Shown here: piece after piece, positions 43,043 to 57,696 of the stretch
Layout of the letters: each line of letters begins with the position of its first letter
How positions within the stretch are numbered: position 1 is the first letter of the stretch
Assembly: GCA_035079385.1 (NCBI GenBank)
Contig: JAVHKY010000024.1
Location: 8,246,001-8,310,000 of the forward strand
Length of the DNA: 64,000 bases
Direction of reading: 5' to 3'
Origin: Aspidiotus rigidus
Taxonomy: Eukaryota; Arthropoda; Insecta; Hemiptera; Diaspididae
Notes under the pieces: generated by a model
The model's input: only the letters and a program-made list of their open reading frames with translations
Told to the model about the DNA's origin: nothing
The model's database searches: none
Made by a program: the position numbers and the translations under genes

Positions 43043-46000
43043 TCACGCGTAATGATTGGGCGGAATCATTATATCGGCAAATACCTCCAATTGATCAGCC
43101 GTAAAATTCAATTTCGATTGATCCCAATCTGCATAATGCGTTCTCTTGAAATTTCCCAATGTTTTACGAATTGTACTCTGTAAAATATTTCATTTAGAGA
43201 GAAAAAAATGTTCTGGCGGAGCAAAATAAATAAAGATCATTTTTAACGTCTCTTTACATTTGCTCGATTCAGCTAGCAAATAAGACAAAATAATATTTTC
43301 GATACCCCACCTTTAATCCTCAATACCAAAATCAATTCGACCCACACAACAGGTTCCCTGTGCGTTCAACTCTGAGGACACTCGTGTTTTTTGAGTCTCA
43401 ATTAGTTTAAAAACAGCTCATTATACAGTTGAAAAATGGGACGATTTCTAGGATTTTTTGGAGGGGTTGGAAAATAAGTAAATTGTGCTCTGCGCTAGAG
43501 CAATGAGGAAGTGGGCCAGAAGGAATATATCTTATCTACTCATAACTTACCGGTATTGGTTCGGGATCTTTGAGGTGGTTTCCTATATCTGCAAATAGAG
43601 GAGGTACTTCTGGCGGCACCGTATAAGGATGAGCGTTTATAAATGAGCACAGCCCGATTACTCCAGCGTGACGAATATTCAAATTGCTTTTCTTCTTCTT
43701 GATAGAGACGGAACTGTACGTCTTGAATTTCTCCTGAGGATGGAAGAATGGTGATTACTAAATAGCGTGAGCTGGATTCAATCGAAAACCTCGACACAAT
43801 TGGACGTTATGAGGGTCTTTTCTAAAATCCTATAAAACTTTACCAGACTTCTCAACTCAAGGTTATTAGCATAACAATCTCGACCAGTTCGTACGACATT
43901 TTGATATAAGAAAAACTCGGGGTTGGAAGTGAATATTATTTCGAAATCTATACGTCAATACAACTGACTCACAATGTAAGTTGGCGCGTCCTTGATGATA
44001 TGGTAATGGAAAAATCCGCTTATTACTTCGCCCGCCTTTTGGCGTACTTCGCATCGATTATCGACCAGAAGTCGCAGTACATCGTCGATGATCTGTGAAA
44101 CAACGATGAACATCAAGCAACAAAACGTCGCGGCATCAACTACACGAAATATTCGCTAGTCTTCTTACCCGAGTAATAAATTCGTTACGACTGGATATTA
44201 AAAATAGGTTATGGAATGTGAATACTTGCAGAAAATCTAAACCGGTACACTTGGCGCACCAGCTACTGCTCTCGCATACCTGAAAAACGAAACATGTTGT
44301 CGCTTAAGAAAATATTTTCACAACAAACAGGAGCGCTCCGAAAAAGGGTTAGGAGTGCCTAACCCCTTCAAAGGTTCTCAGTGCAGATTTGGCGACATCG
44401 ACTAGCACTATCACATTACCAAGGTCCCGGAGCGCTCCTCGCGGTAAATACGCAGACTCCACGCTTACTTTGTCAAAAGCATCTAAAAATACAGGAATGT
44501 CATCCATCAACACCAAAGAAGTACTCATATAAGATAGAGCATGCTTGCAATATTTCTTCAGTTCGTCGTCTTTGTCGTAATTCTCCATGAAACACAGTAG
44601 AGCAAATATCTTGAAAAAGTCTGGCTTTAAAGGATACACTGAGCGCTGAGCAGCATTCGTACACCATTTGCATACTGAAATTGAGCAACAAATGAAACGA
44701 TTAAAGAAATAAGACAAACAGCTGAATTTTGGTACATCTTCGAGTTCTCAGTATTTACCAGTCTTGAATAATTTGATAGCCTCCATTTCGCTATCGCTTA
44801 GTTTGTCCGTTTTGCCGTCTCCACTACCGGTCTTCGAGTCTTCATCTGAAGGTTGGGTATAAGGTATTCCTTATTAAACTTTTTACGGAAAATTAGCAAC
44901 TAATAAGACGGTGTACTCACTCGAAATGCCATTACTACTCGGCGCGATATTGTACAGAATTTCTAGCTTCGGCCACAGGTAATTCATGAAATCGCTAACG
45001 TGAGGTGAGAGTGTTCGATTCCATTTCGACGTTTCTATATCGGTTTCGAATATGGTAACTAGTACGCTGAAATCGAGATCGTATCAATGTATAAGATTCA
45101 AAAATTAAGCAACAATATTTAACTTTCTAAACCGTGTAGGAGATGGGCACGAGGTTAGGCTCAAGGAAGGCTCTTTTCACCAATGGACTTCTAATAATAA
45201 ACTTCCTCTTGTTGAAGCCACTTCTTATTTCTTTCACATGATTAGGAAAATTGAAGAGGTCATTTTCCTCAGCCTCACATTGATTAAGCACTTTGTAAAT
45301 TTTGGTAACATTAAAGGACTTCTCACCACAAAGGCACTCCTCTCATCAGCCTCAATGAGGATTAACCTCTTTTCCCTGATCCTTCGTCTCAGATCTTTCA
45401 TCACTGCTTTCGCGAGGGACATTTCAGCGCAAGTTTTTTTATTATCAACACCAGACTGGCAATTCGATAAGGCTCAAGGGAAAAATTTTAACCTTTGAGC
45501 CATGAACAACGGGAGAAGGGGATGAAATATGGTCTCAACAAGGTGGGCGCTATTTGTCCACCTAGGGCGATTGTATATAATCAAATACTAGGGTTTATAT
45601 CTTTTGTCCAGGAATCGCCAATGTCACCAAATAGTTGAACTCCAGCGACGCTTCTAAGTTCGGTCCCCAAGGACATAAGATCGTCGGCAAATGACGGAGC
45701 AAGTTTCACTCAATTAGACAGAAGCATCGCATCGTATTCTTGTAAAGGGTGTACTCCTCGAATTCAACAAATACCTGACAAGCGACGGGAATTCTAATTT
45801 AAACAACAATGAAATTGTGAACACTTACGATCCCAAACGTTCTCGAACATTTTGATAACGGTTAGCGAGATGTGGTTTAATATACTCCAGTAATTTATTC
45901 CACAATTCGGTCAATCGCCACGAGTGCAGCACTCCGCTTTGTAGAACGTATAAACGCCTGTAATTCAATGCATGCCGTGATTCAAAATCTATATTCTTCA

Positions 46001-49000
46001 TTAAGCTCGAGAAAAATATCCCCAGCTCTCCAAGAGTCAATAAACGGTCAAAAGATTAAGACAAATATTTTAAAAATGCAACCGCTACACTTTTGAAATT
46101 TCACCTCTCATATTTCCTAATATTCTATTGACCACTAGATTCTCGATACATTACAAGTCTACAAGATAAAAACTTCGACAAAAGTCGAGAAGAAAGTTAT
46201 CAAGCTTTGAACTAGGGTGTATATTAGGGTAACTAACCCGCAGTCTTTGAATGCTGCATCGCCTTTGATAGGTTCTTCCATTAGAACATCCAATAAGTAA
46301 CTATTTTTGTTTACATCAAAATTTAGCTAGAATGGAAGAAAAGAAAAACAGAAGAACATTTATGCAAGAATTACGTACACAATAAACGGCAGTATAGCAC
46401 GTAATAGCTTACCAAAGCGATGGCGATGGCAGAGCCCCAATGTTTTTGCGTCTCCACCGTCATATTATCTAATATTTTTCTCAGCAATGGTACACACCAT
46501 TCGATCAACCGCTGCGCTTTACCGTACGGCCACAACTTAATACCCATTATAATACCAGCCAGCATTTCTGCCGCGCAGAGCTGATGACTGTCTTCCTTAT
46601 GAGTAATCAACTTTTCGAAATGCGGTTTGAACATGTCGAAATAACGATCCGAATGAATTTTGAACAGGTACTAAAAGAAATAAACGCGTGCACAGTTAAC
46701 ACGACCGAAAAGTCTAACTTTTCAATAATGACGATTCTCCATTTTACAAACCTTAAACAAATAGATATTATGACATCTCAGCGGTTCTCCTTTAATTTCT
46801 TCCAAACTCAGATACTCGATGAGTTTTGCTACGTTCGATTCGTCCAAGAAGAAAGAATCGATCTCTTTGCCCACGTCGGATATATTATCGAAATTTATAT
46901 TATTCACAGGTTGGATAGCAGGTGACGAACATAACATCACTTCCCTGCAGCACATTCACACATCAGCGGCTCATTCGCACGGGTTCCATACAACATTCAT
47001 TGTACTTACTTGGGCCAGCCATAGAATCCCAAGTAACAGTGATAGGAATAACGAGATTCGTTCCACTCTTGCTCCGATTTCGGTGTGTTCCTCTCGCTGT
47101 ACCGACACCACGCATTATCTGGTCTAGGTCCTGGAAATGAAAGGTCACGATCTTGCTCCGGAGTCGAAGCAGTACCACCACTAAGGGCTAACGGATTCAC
47201 TTTTTCTTTAATCGACTTCGGCTTATATATTTTTAGGATAGCGAGAACCACTCTGACAGCGATCTAAAATATACAAAAGGGTGCTTAAAAGGCTGTCTAC
47301 ATAAGTTATTGCGAGTAGAAAAGGAACTTACCTTCCGAAATACCAACGAATCGTGTATCAATAACTTCAAGAAATATCGCACCATATCAATTGGGCCGTT
47401 TTCGTGCGGTATCATTGTTGACGCCAAAAAGTTAGCGGCCATTATTTCATATCGCCATTGTCTGATGAAAAGGAAGGTTGAGGGCAATTACTGTAACGTT
47501 AAGTCTTCACGAGATCGACAAAGTTCACAGCAATGATGACTCACAAGTTTTTATTCAGAACAGCATCCATTAATGCGTGCACCAATTCTCTATGATCTTG
47601 CTTCACTTCTTCGTTTTCTTTTTCCAATTCCAGTAATCCCTGTTCTATATCTTTGTCCGCTGGTATTGGTTGTAGCAATTCGAATTTGGATTGAACCCAC
47701 AATTTTTTAGCACTTTCTATCACATAATCTGGAATCTACGAGTATTCATTAGTCAAAATCAAGATTTCTGCTGAAAATCACGAGCGTAAAAAAAAACTAT
47801 CGGCCAACCTTTATGTCGATAGCAAACTGCCAGTTTGTAAAGGTGAGATTGTCGATCAAATCGTCCAGCAATTTGATAACGGTGACTTCCTCACTCGGTT
47901 TGCTTGTTACAAGTTCGGGTAAAATACCTTTTAACTGCTTATAAGAAGAGCAAAACGTTTTGAACCATTTTTTACGCCCTTTAGCTTTCAGTAGCATCAG
48001 CGTGCTTCTAAATTTTTCTTTATGTTTGGTCGTATCTACTTTCAAATTTTCGATGATACCGTCCGTCAAACAGGAATTGTCGGCGAAGTCGAAGATCAGC
48101 GCTTGTAAGGTGTTACGAGCAAGTAATTGTACCTACACGACAGACAAGACAATAGAATCATCGGCATCCTCATGACCACACAGTCAATTTGATTCTAACT
48201 CACCGATTTATACTCGCTGGTAGCTAAATTCAGCAAGCTGATCAATGCGGCTTCGTGCGTTTTCGTTATCATCATTTCGTTGTAAACGACGCGTTGCATA
48301 TGCTTCACATGAACATCCTCTGTTAATACAGATCGCATATTGGATTCGTGAGCACAAACCTTATTCATGTAGGTTTTCTTCCAAACCTTTAGAAATTCTC
48401 TTCGTGTAATAAAATCCATTTCTAGCATCACGTCGTAGTTTAATAAGTACGCCCACAACTACAGACAGACACAAAAACAAAAAGTTTTCACATCATTTTT
48501 AACACGACAATCAGTCCTTGTCATCCTGAATGGGGTCTTACTTTGATAAGCAATTTAAACGAAATAGTATCGTCGGTATTCTGCAATAACTTCGTCTGGA
48601 ATGTCGTCATCTTATTAATTAACGTTTTGTAAACATTCGAGCCATCTGGCATGAGGATATGTCGTTCGACGCCGATATGTAAATTCACCAGTAGAAACGG
48701 TACCTTGGTCCCACTCCTGTGTGGTACAGAATTATTAAGAGCTTAGATCGATACGAGAAGCAGATGGAGGAGAAAATTTGGGTACATTAATAATAATTAC
48801 TCAGTAAGAAACGGTTCCTGGTCCCACGGTTTCAAGAGTACGCTACACGAAAATAATGATACAATTATGTTCAACGTGCAACGAATATCGTCTCTGCAAC
48901 AATAAAGTCGTTTTTTGATTATTAATACGAGTAATTTTCATAATCTTTTCCAAGCAGGTACTAAACAGCAATTATGAAATATACTAATGAAGAGTTGATT

Positions 49001-52000
49001 CTAGAAGTATTTTCAATCCTGAATTCAAATTCGTTTTTCGTTATCACGTTACGTTTTTGTAGTACCTAAGTACGTAATTACCGGTACGTGAACTATGAAG
49101 AATCTATACGTATATTTTCAGAACATCATATCATGCTGAAAACGAAGAATAGTCAGATTTACTTGAGTATGAAAATCTAGCTCGAAACTTCTCTCATCGC
49201 ATATCGAAAATCGAAGAAGATTTAACATTCTTTAAGCAAGAAATTCGCAATTTACTGAAAGCATGATGATACCTAATATAATAACACACAATGTTCCGCA
49301 AGATTGCGAATCAGAATCATTCATTTGAAGAACATTGAATTTTCTGAACTTTCGATAAGTGATGAAGGTAGATATTAATGAGCTAGATTTTTATACAGAC
49401 ACCATCAGCGCACATGACTCCTACCATCACCCCAAGCACAACTTAGTGGCAATCCAAAACTACTGCTATCAAGCAATTTCTGTCTTCGAGAACAAAGAAG
49501 AGAAGAGGAAAGAGATCGAGATAGTAAAGCAGATTGCAGCAGCCAATGGCTACCGTAGAGGTGTGGTGGATGGATGGAGTCTTCGGGAAAATGGAAACAA
49601 AGAAGGGAACCCATGATGGCATAGCGAGAAAGTACTCCTCATCCATACCATACATAGGAAAATACACAAATAAGGTGATGAAGGCGTTCAACGGCTATGA
49701 TGTAAATGTGGGTATCCATAATAACCAATCTTTATTGGTGAGTCTGGGAGAAAGTATGAGATCAGGAAGAAAGGAATACAAAAAGTCAAGGGAGAAAGAA
49801 GATGGCAAGTCACTGTTTGGTAAACACTGTAACAAAGAACACAACAATGGAGAGGGAATATTCGAAATAATTCATGTGGGAAATGCACAAAAATAAGAAA
49901 ACTTTGAGAACAAAAATAATGGAGATTGCAAAAGCAAAGAGGAAGAAATCCAGCCTCTTGAACAATGTAATCACATTTGATAGCAAAAAAATAATCCGCC
50001 TGGTGACTGGGCACGAGAAGAAGAACAGAATCAACCAATAAGATGACAGGGAACCAGGTAGCCAATAGAAACGCAATATTTAGGACAATAGATTATAGAG
50101 TGAACCAATCACTAAGCAGTATGTTAACACAATATCATACTAGAATCAATGCGTTTTTTAATTTTACGGTCATCCATCATAGAGAAATATACTCGCAAAG
50201 AGTCCCATTATCATACTATTATAATAATAACTGTTTTGATACACTGTTCACGTTATGAAAGGATGGAAAATAGTACAAGACTTACCTACCTCGAGAACAG
50301 AACGGTAGATTCAAATTACCTGGGGGCGGTCCGTTCTTGTCGAGGTAGGTAAGTTTGTACTACTTTCTATACTTTCATAACGTGAACAGAGTATAAGAAA
50401 AGAATCAATCACAACACAGCATTGTTATAGCCAATAAGATCAGCTCATGTTTAAGGTCTTGTTCTCCAGTTGTGACACAACTGATGATGGGATGACACCC
50501 AAAAGTACTATTGTAAAAGCAACTAATAAAGTAGATTATTGTACTTTTGAATAACTTTTTCAATTCTGATACGTGCTGAAGGTAGATTGATAAGGTAGAT
50601 TTTCCCATTCAAGTTCACAAAGTTCAGAAACAACGGTTTTTCACATTTCACATGATTAGGTAGGTACTTACTCAACAACATGAGCATGAAAATATAGCTT
50701 GAACCTTCCTTTGTCGCATATTGAAAATTCAAAAAGATTCAATATTCTTCAAGCAAATAATTCACAATTTACTGGGATGATGATAATAACACCGTCAAAA
50801 CTCAATGTTCTGCGAGATTGCAAATCATTCATTGAAGAACACTGAATTTTTCGGCATTTTCGATAAGTGATGAAGGAAGATTTTAGCTGGATTTTCATAT
50901 TCCAGCTCACGATGCTCTTAAATATAAATTTTCCACATTTCACGCGATTACTCAAAAACATGACATGATAGCGAAAAACGATAAACAGATTCGAATCTAA
51001 GGTCCAAAATATGTCTAGAATTGCCTGCTCAAATGCGCAATGCGAATAAAAAATTTCATTTAGTTTAATATCGATAGAGTTATTGATACCATCAAAATCA
51101 GACCAATTTCTTTGCATTATGACACCTCAATTGTAATTATTATGTATAAACATCATAGCATAAATCTGACCCAATGGCTTCAACCCTAAATTACCAGAAC
51201 CTCATGTAGAAAATGGAAAAGATGTCTATAAATATTGTAATATTATCGAATTTTATGTTCCATTCCCGTTAAATTACTTCTGATACTCCTCCATATTCAG
51301 TCACATAGCCAAGATTCAAGGAAGGGAACAATTTTACAACACGAAATTTTTCCAATACTAAAAAAGGGAGTCAAGGGTGGTTTCATTTATGGCATCGCCT
51401 TTGCCTCCGTCCACAAGTCAAAAAAAAGTTCGTCTTCTTTTTACTCGAAGTCGCCATGTTATTTCTCTGCATAAGAGACATTAATTAGAGCGAAGAAATT
51501 TGGAATTCAAGTATCAACAATCTGCCACAAGACAATACGCGTACACACCTCGAATATTCAACTTTATCTTCGTTATATTCATCAATTCGTTTCAATTCCG
51601 GAATCAAATATTTCCAAAATATCTCCTTGACTAGTGTTATCTCCTCCTCTCCTGGTTGATACCACTGAATATCCAAGTTCTTCCACGTAATACCTTTTCC
51701 CCATTCCTGCAAGAAGAAATTAAAAGTTCAATTTTTGTCTTAGTAGCAGGATTTGGTATTCTGAAGTGGACTCACTCGTATGAGGAACGTTTCATTGGGG
51801 TCCTTCGACGACGAATTATAAAAGTTCAACGGATGTACGCTGCTAAATAAAATAAGAATATTCGACAATAAACGGTTGCTTATATCCTGACCTTCTTTAC
51901 ATTTCAAATGCAAAGTTTCATCCAATACGTTCATCAGCATCGGCATATACGGTTTCAACTCGGCTGGAGAGCCGTACACAATCTAATAAAACGAACGACA

Positions 52001-55000
52001 AAACGTAAGGAACAGATTTCGACGCTAAACAAGTTTTCCAAGGCATTCATGAGGTACCTCCGACAACAATAACATCTTGTAGAGTAACTCGTGGTCCAAG
52101 CGTTCTTCGTTTTTCACTTCTGAGCCTTTCGTCGCGTCCAGAATGAAAGAGCATAATTTGGGGAGGAAGAGGTGATACGTTTCTTCGGCATTAACCTGCA
52201 AAAATTGTACGAGCACGTAAGCGCAACTTCTCGACGACGAAGTTATGGGGTAATTGTACAAATATGTTAAATTCCTACCGCCGAAAAAGCTTTCAACATG
52301 ATAGCGACAGCTTGACCCGCAACTTCAGTCTCAAGTATCTTTACCATCGCGTAGTTATACATTTTCTTCAACGCCACCTTTGAAAGAGAAAACAAAATAT
52401 TATCTATTTAGTGTGATTCGATTAAAAATTTGCATCGATAACAGAATTCTAAGTTTTAATTCGATTTTCAGGTCATTTGTTCATCCAGCTCTATAAATAA
52501 TGGGATGGAAATTGGATTTCAACCTTCAATCTTTATATAAAACCAGAGGGATTAGAAAAAATTTCGATCATCGATTTAGGATCAGGAGCACTTCGTAATT
52601 TGTCGACCTTGAGCCAACTACATGAAATGAGAAGAGGGCGGAAGAGAAGATTTTGAATTCCAACCATGAAGTTGGAAAAATGAACAACTTGTTGAAATTT
52701 AGACCTCGAATTATGATCAGAGCACTTGATAAAATGTCATTCCTCGAGCCACGAATATGGAGAGAGGGGAGGGGATTCTGACTTCCAATAATACAGATAT
52801 TTTGATCATCGATCTCTACATCAGAAGAATTTAGAAAAATTTCAACCTTAGAACAATATATAGGTATGAGGGTGAGGCGGGGGGGGGGGGGGAATTCCAA
52901 GTTCCAATTCATGTCCACGGCTAGGAAATTCTTATCATTCATTAAGCTACAGTCGTGAGGGAAACTTGAAAAAATATCGACCATCGATCAACTCACATCA
53001 AGAGTGGAATTTGGAAAAGTTTCCTTTTTTCGAGCTATACATGAGAGGAGGAAAACTTGAGAAAAATTCCCACCAGGAAATTGAACATACGAAGCGAGGG
53101 CGGAAGGACGTCAACGCAGGATACCTTGCCAGCAGCGAATGCGAACGAAATTAGTAACCAGTTATTGAAGGCAATTTAGGGTTCGGTGGGAGAGCACAAA
53201 ACGTCAAAGATAATCGACGAATTCCATCAAAAAGAGGGATTTTTCCCATTCAGAAATGTGGGCATGGGGAAGCGATTGCAGTGAGAACAATGAATCGATG
53301 CGAAAAGTCGAGAATTCTATTAAGGTTGATTCCATTCAATTTTAATAATAGCGTCACAATATGAGCCGGAGAGCGCTGGTATCGCGCGCAAGGAAGACAA
53401 GCCAATTGGTGGGCGGTGCGGGTAACGGTCGGAAGGTTTCCTAAACTCGATCTGAATCCTCTCTTCGAGAGTGAAGATGATTAATTTTAGAAAATTTTAC
53501 GTTCTACGAATCTTGTCCTCTTAATTTTTCTCCGGAAACGCTTCGTTCCCAAGTTATTTTGAGATTACTCGGTGAACTCTCGAACGGAAAAATCGCGGTG
53601 ATCTTGGTTTTTAATTCTGCCAACTAGCGGGTGGCCGGCCCGAATTATTTGAAATCGAGACACTGTCGTCATTTAATTCACGTCGAATGAAATACTCGAA
53701 CAATATTTCGTACGCACCGGATATGGTACCGCTATTGCACTTGTTGTGTAATATAATATGTACAGGCATTATTCTAAGAATTCGCAACGTGCGAGTTGAA
53801 AACTATGACGTATGTATTTGATTCTGCCGACTGCGATGTATGGAATTATCGATCATAAAACTTCATCCTCTCTCGATAATAACGAATTCCCTGAATAGTC
53901 TAAGATTTTCAGATTGCGATTTCTTACGTAAATACATTACAGAGCGAATAAAATTTGATTGGTTTTCTTTTTTCAACTTCTTCTTATTTGTCTACGTTAG
54001 GTTCACGTTGCCAAGTTCGACGATTAGCATGTCGCGTAAAATGCGAACAAGCTTCGTTAGATTTACAGCAGGATACGATAAAATCGAGCAATTTGGTTTT
54101 TAAAATGGTGACCCAATCTTTAAACGAGGATAAATCACGTTTTTTAATTGGTGATTGTACACATCGCAGTTGATGGAGACCTGTACATCAAAAATTTCAA
54201 CTCATGTTTCTCGAATTCTTAAAATTATGCATGTATTAAAACGGCGGTTAAGGTAACGGTATCGTTTCCTGTGTATACGAAACATACGTCTCTGAATTAT
54301 TTCATCCAACGTAGATTCTACAACGGTAATTTCTCTAATTTCGAAGATAGTGACGCCATATTGAAATAGAACGAAAATAGCGTGATAGTGGGCGAGTAGC
54401 ATGAAATATTTGACACACAAACACTTTCCTTTTCCTCTAGAGAGATCCAGCCTCATAAATAGCGTGTCATCAAGACTATTACCTTTAAAATATCGGGTGA
54501 AATTTGTCCAAAAACTGTCATACAATTACTCTCCATCAATATGAGTAATTGCTTTTCCACTCTGTTCCTATCGTCGTGAATGTTGTTCTCGATGCGTACG
54601 TTCTCTTGAGCGACACTTTCGATGAACGCGAACAGACGATCCATGTACTGCAAAACGAATTCTTCGAACTGAGAGGTCGTACTTGCAACCTCTTCTTCTA
54701 CCTGAAATATCAAAAAACACAATTATTATCAAACCCGAACTTATTTTTCAGAGTGACTTGTCGGATGCCTACCACAGTGAGATCGGAATACTGAGAGCAC
54801 GCTGAGCAATCCACCAAAGGGACCATATTCAAGAAAGTAGTCACAAACTGCAAGGTTACGATGGATTTTTGGAAGTCGTTCGGATCGATTCCGGGAAGCA
54901 CAGCGAACAGTAGAGGAATCACGTGTTTTTTACCATCGGGATACGTACTGTTGAGGCCATCAGTCAACATAGGTCGAGCAATTCCTCGCACGCATTGTAG

Positions 55001-57696
55001 GGCGGCCGTCAATTTATGTGGTTCCGTAACACAATCGATCGTTACATACAAACTGAAAAAACACGAAGTCGATTATAAAACAGAGCTATTTTCCCTCTGC
55101 ATCATCTAGAGAAAGTAAGTTTGAGCACCGATCGAGTAGAGGAGGAACCACAATATCCGGTCTCATGGTAGCCAGTTCTTGGAAGATGGAGGTGAATTCG
55201 GTGAAGGCGACTGGCGAAAATATTGCTGACATGGCGATAGATTGCAGGCTGACGACGAAATGACGTACGTCCTCATCGGTCAGTTTTTTATGTTCTGGCG
55301 TCTGTATTTTCCAAAACGGTTCCCTGAATCGTTCCCTGTAAAACGACGTACAATCATTCAATAATTTCATCCGTAAGGCATGTAAAGCGTACAAAAAGCT
55401 GTAACTCTACCTCTTAATTCGGATAACGAAAAATTTACTAAGTTTACTAAGGAAAGACTTAATGATTTGCGTCCAAAATCCAGAATTAGCTGATTGACAA
55501 TATGATTCTAACATGGTCAAAAGTTGATCCAGGTATTCTTGGCTCACGCTACCACCACCCTGAAAATAATTGTACTCTTGTTAGTCCATAATTACTGAAA
55601 TGCGGACGATCGCAATACGATTTACTCTCACCAGTGTCGATACGATCCACGATGCGACTCTGTCTTCGGTCATTATGGACATTTTGAGGTGACCAACTTT
55701 TTTATAATACACAGGTAATCTAAAAATCCTCATAAATCTAGCGTACATTGTTGGAATGTATTCTTCCCAGTCTATATAACCTATGTTCAGCACAGCTAGA
55801 TGCGCCAGTAAACGCATCATGAACTAGAAAACAAACAATTAAGCATGCAGGTCAAGTAGTGATTATTTTGAGAAACAATGGAACCGAATTTTCATCAAGT
55901 TTTCGAAAACCAAGAGGTACAGAGAGCAATTTAGTGTGGCCGGGGGAGGAGAAATAAAGAGAAATGTTAGATTTAAAAAGGCGAGGTACTTCGGAATGAA
56001 GTTTTTTTGGAGTGAAGGAAGGAAGACAGCTGACATGACACAATATTGCAGTCGAAGGACTCTTTTGTACTCGTACAACGATACTGTAGTAAGTGAGAAG
56101 AAATTTGTTACACAAAAAAATTTGAAAGATTTCAGAAATACACACAGGTAAGAAGATCGAGCAGGTAGTTGACGTATTTAAAGATAAGTAAAAGGGAATA
56201 CGATTTGACAGAAACAGACGTACAAATATAACACGAGATTTAAAAAAATAAAAATTTTAAGAAAGAAAGGAGGAATAAAGAAGAAAAATGGAAATAGACC
56301 TAGTCGCGGGTCTTCAATAATGAACGTACAGAACAATAGAATCAATCTCGATTCACGATCCACGAGTGAACTGCCACAAAAATTCAAAAATTAGCGAATG
56401 AAAGTTTCCGGGAAAAAATAAGAAAGGAAGATACTTTCATACGATTTAAAGGTAGCGGATGAGAGTAGGGTTGAAGTAGGCCACAAGTCAGGTCAACTAT
56501 CTTGGTGTGTTCGTCAAGATAGTACAAGATTTATAGCGTACAGTTTTTTTTATCTACGGAGTTCATTCCGACAATGGTGATCGATCCACACAATCATTAA
56601 TTGCGATTACATTATTTATGGCACAGTAAAGGTGAAAAATCGGTTTCACTGACTTCACGAGAATTCTATCAAACTCACATCATCCCAGCTGAAAGGATTG
56701 TTACTGCACGCCTCCCATAAATGCATCAACTCGCCAAGCCACAGTTTGTAGGTCGAATCGGCTAATTCCGGTAAGCCACTGAGGGGTAAAAACCAGCTCA
56801 ACATTTGAACCGCATACTTCATAGCGACTCCATCGGACGGACACAATAGAGGTCGTAATTCGTCTAGAATCTCCTGGGTAACTAACGGATCAAAATAACT
56901 AGACAGAAAGTGTACAGTTACACTCGAGTTTACAAAGTTGATGGAAAATTGTACCAAAAAGAGTACTCACAACCGCGCTTGTAGAACCATATCTTCGAGG
57001 TGTGCTTTCAGATTTCTAGGAAGAGAATAAACAAGTTTTTTCAAACATAATAAAGAGAGACATAATAAAGAGAGACATAATTTCCAGAGTAAAAGTACAT
57101 TTTAAAACTTACGTCGGTATTTTCACAACAGAAATTTTGGGATAATTGCACCAGAATACTTTCGTACAAAGACTATATAATGGTCTCCACGGTAGGGTTA
57201 GATCTTCTCCGGGTATCAGGAATTTCTTCTTACTGCGAACGAGATAAAGAATCGAACGATAACTGTTGCTCAACAGAATTCTAACGAGTCAAATTGATGG
57301 AATACGAACCTTAGCAATTTCTTCAGAGGTGCGTATAAGGTCGATATCATCGACAGAGGTAAATTTGGGACAGTCATGATTTCGTAAAGCAGTTGAACAA
57401 GCAAAATATGGTCTTCTTTCGAAAAATACAGGTCGTATAGATCAATATACCTGTAATAAGAAAATTAACAGATACTCGTACGACAATAAACGGAAAAATA
57501 GAACAGAGATATGGAATTCTTACCAATTCAGACGAGATAACCAAAAAGTTAACGGGACTCTCATCTCTCTGTACATGATACACAGTCCGAGATTGGTTTT
57601 AATTTCTTGGAAATGTCCGAACGCTTCTTCTTCGATAACTTTACCGTACGGCAGAAGTTTATTTCGTTTGTCCTCTTTCTGAATTTGCGATAACAT
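43043..57696 (-). CDS. PSME4: Proteasome activator complex subunit 4 (PA200/Blm10), 1791 aa, 32 exons
   Basis: PA200 caps the 20S proteasome and promotes ATP- and ubiquitin-independent degradation, including of acetylated histones. Exons, 5' to 3': 57696-57524, 57450-57310, 57232-57113, 57015-56971, 56898-56679, 55823-55632, 55559-55411, 55335-55129, 55052-54773, 54701-54483, 52377-52279, 52195-52058, 51982-51776, 51706-51549, 48842-48801, 48716-48542, 48458-48204, 48132-47809, 47735-47545, 47461-47332, 47263-47010, 46944-46752, 46670-46413, 46326-46238, 45957-45829, 45066-44921, 44845-44759, 44674-44469, 44279-44169, 44092-43973, 43733-43551, 43177-43043. All join in frame (5376 nt). The HEAT-repeat solenoid includes the BLM10_mid region (about 350-780) and the C-terminal PA200 domain, ending NHYA, comparable to the proteasome-docking YYA. 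Start: KRNKLLPYGKV matches the family N-terminus. About 20 residues after EYSR may be missing, perhaps an unseen microexon in the 2.7-kb intron. Confidence 0.93.
49359..50030 (+). pseudogene. Diverged Penelope-like RT/GIY-YIG fragment inside a PSME4 intron
   Basis: Two overlapping frames (49359-49616 and 49534-49896), joined by a frameshift near 49560, resemble the segment between RT and GIY-YIG in Penelope-like elements: FYTDT...HPKHNLVAIQNY, EIVKQIAAANGY, then SSSIPYIGKYTNKVMKAF and HCNKEHNN. The GIY-YIG core itself is shortened or missing. It lies antisense to PSME4 in the intron between 48842 and 51549. It is a different family from the element at 36647-39275. Confidence 0.5.
50242..50391. 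mobile_element. 150-bp MITE with TA duplication
   Basis: Inverted arms of about 60 bp (left starts CACTGTTCACGTTATGAAAG) fold around a short GC-richer centre with CTGGGGGCGG. TA occurs at both edges (50240-50241, 50392-50393), as for Tc1-mariner-type MITEs. Located in the same PSME4 intron as the Penelope-like fragment. Confidence 0.7.

Noticed and set aside
44349..44468. Open extension of the PSME4 exon ending at 44469 to a stop at 44349
   Set aside because: A GTAAGC donor at 44468 joins in frame to the exon 44279-44169, which continues the conserved protein (SSSW block), so the extension is intron.
45825..46040. Frame starting in the intron before PSME4 exon 45957-45829
   Set aside because: Read-through of intron into a real exon; the acceptor at 45957/45958 gives the conserved join.
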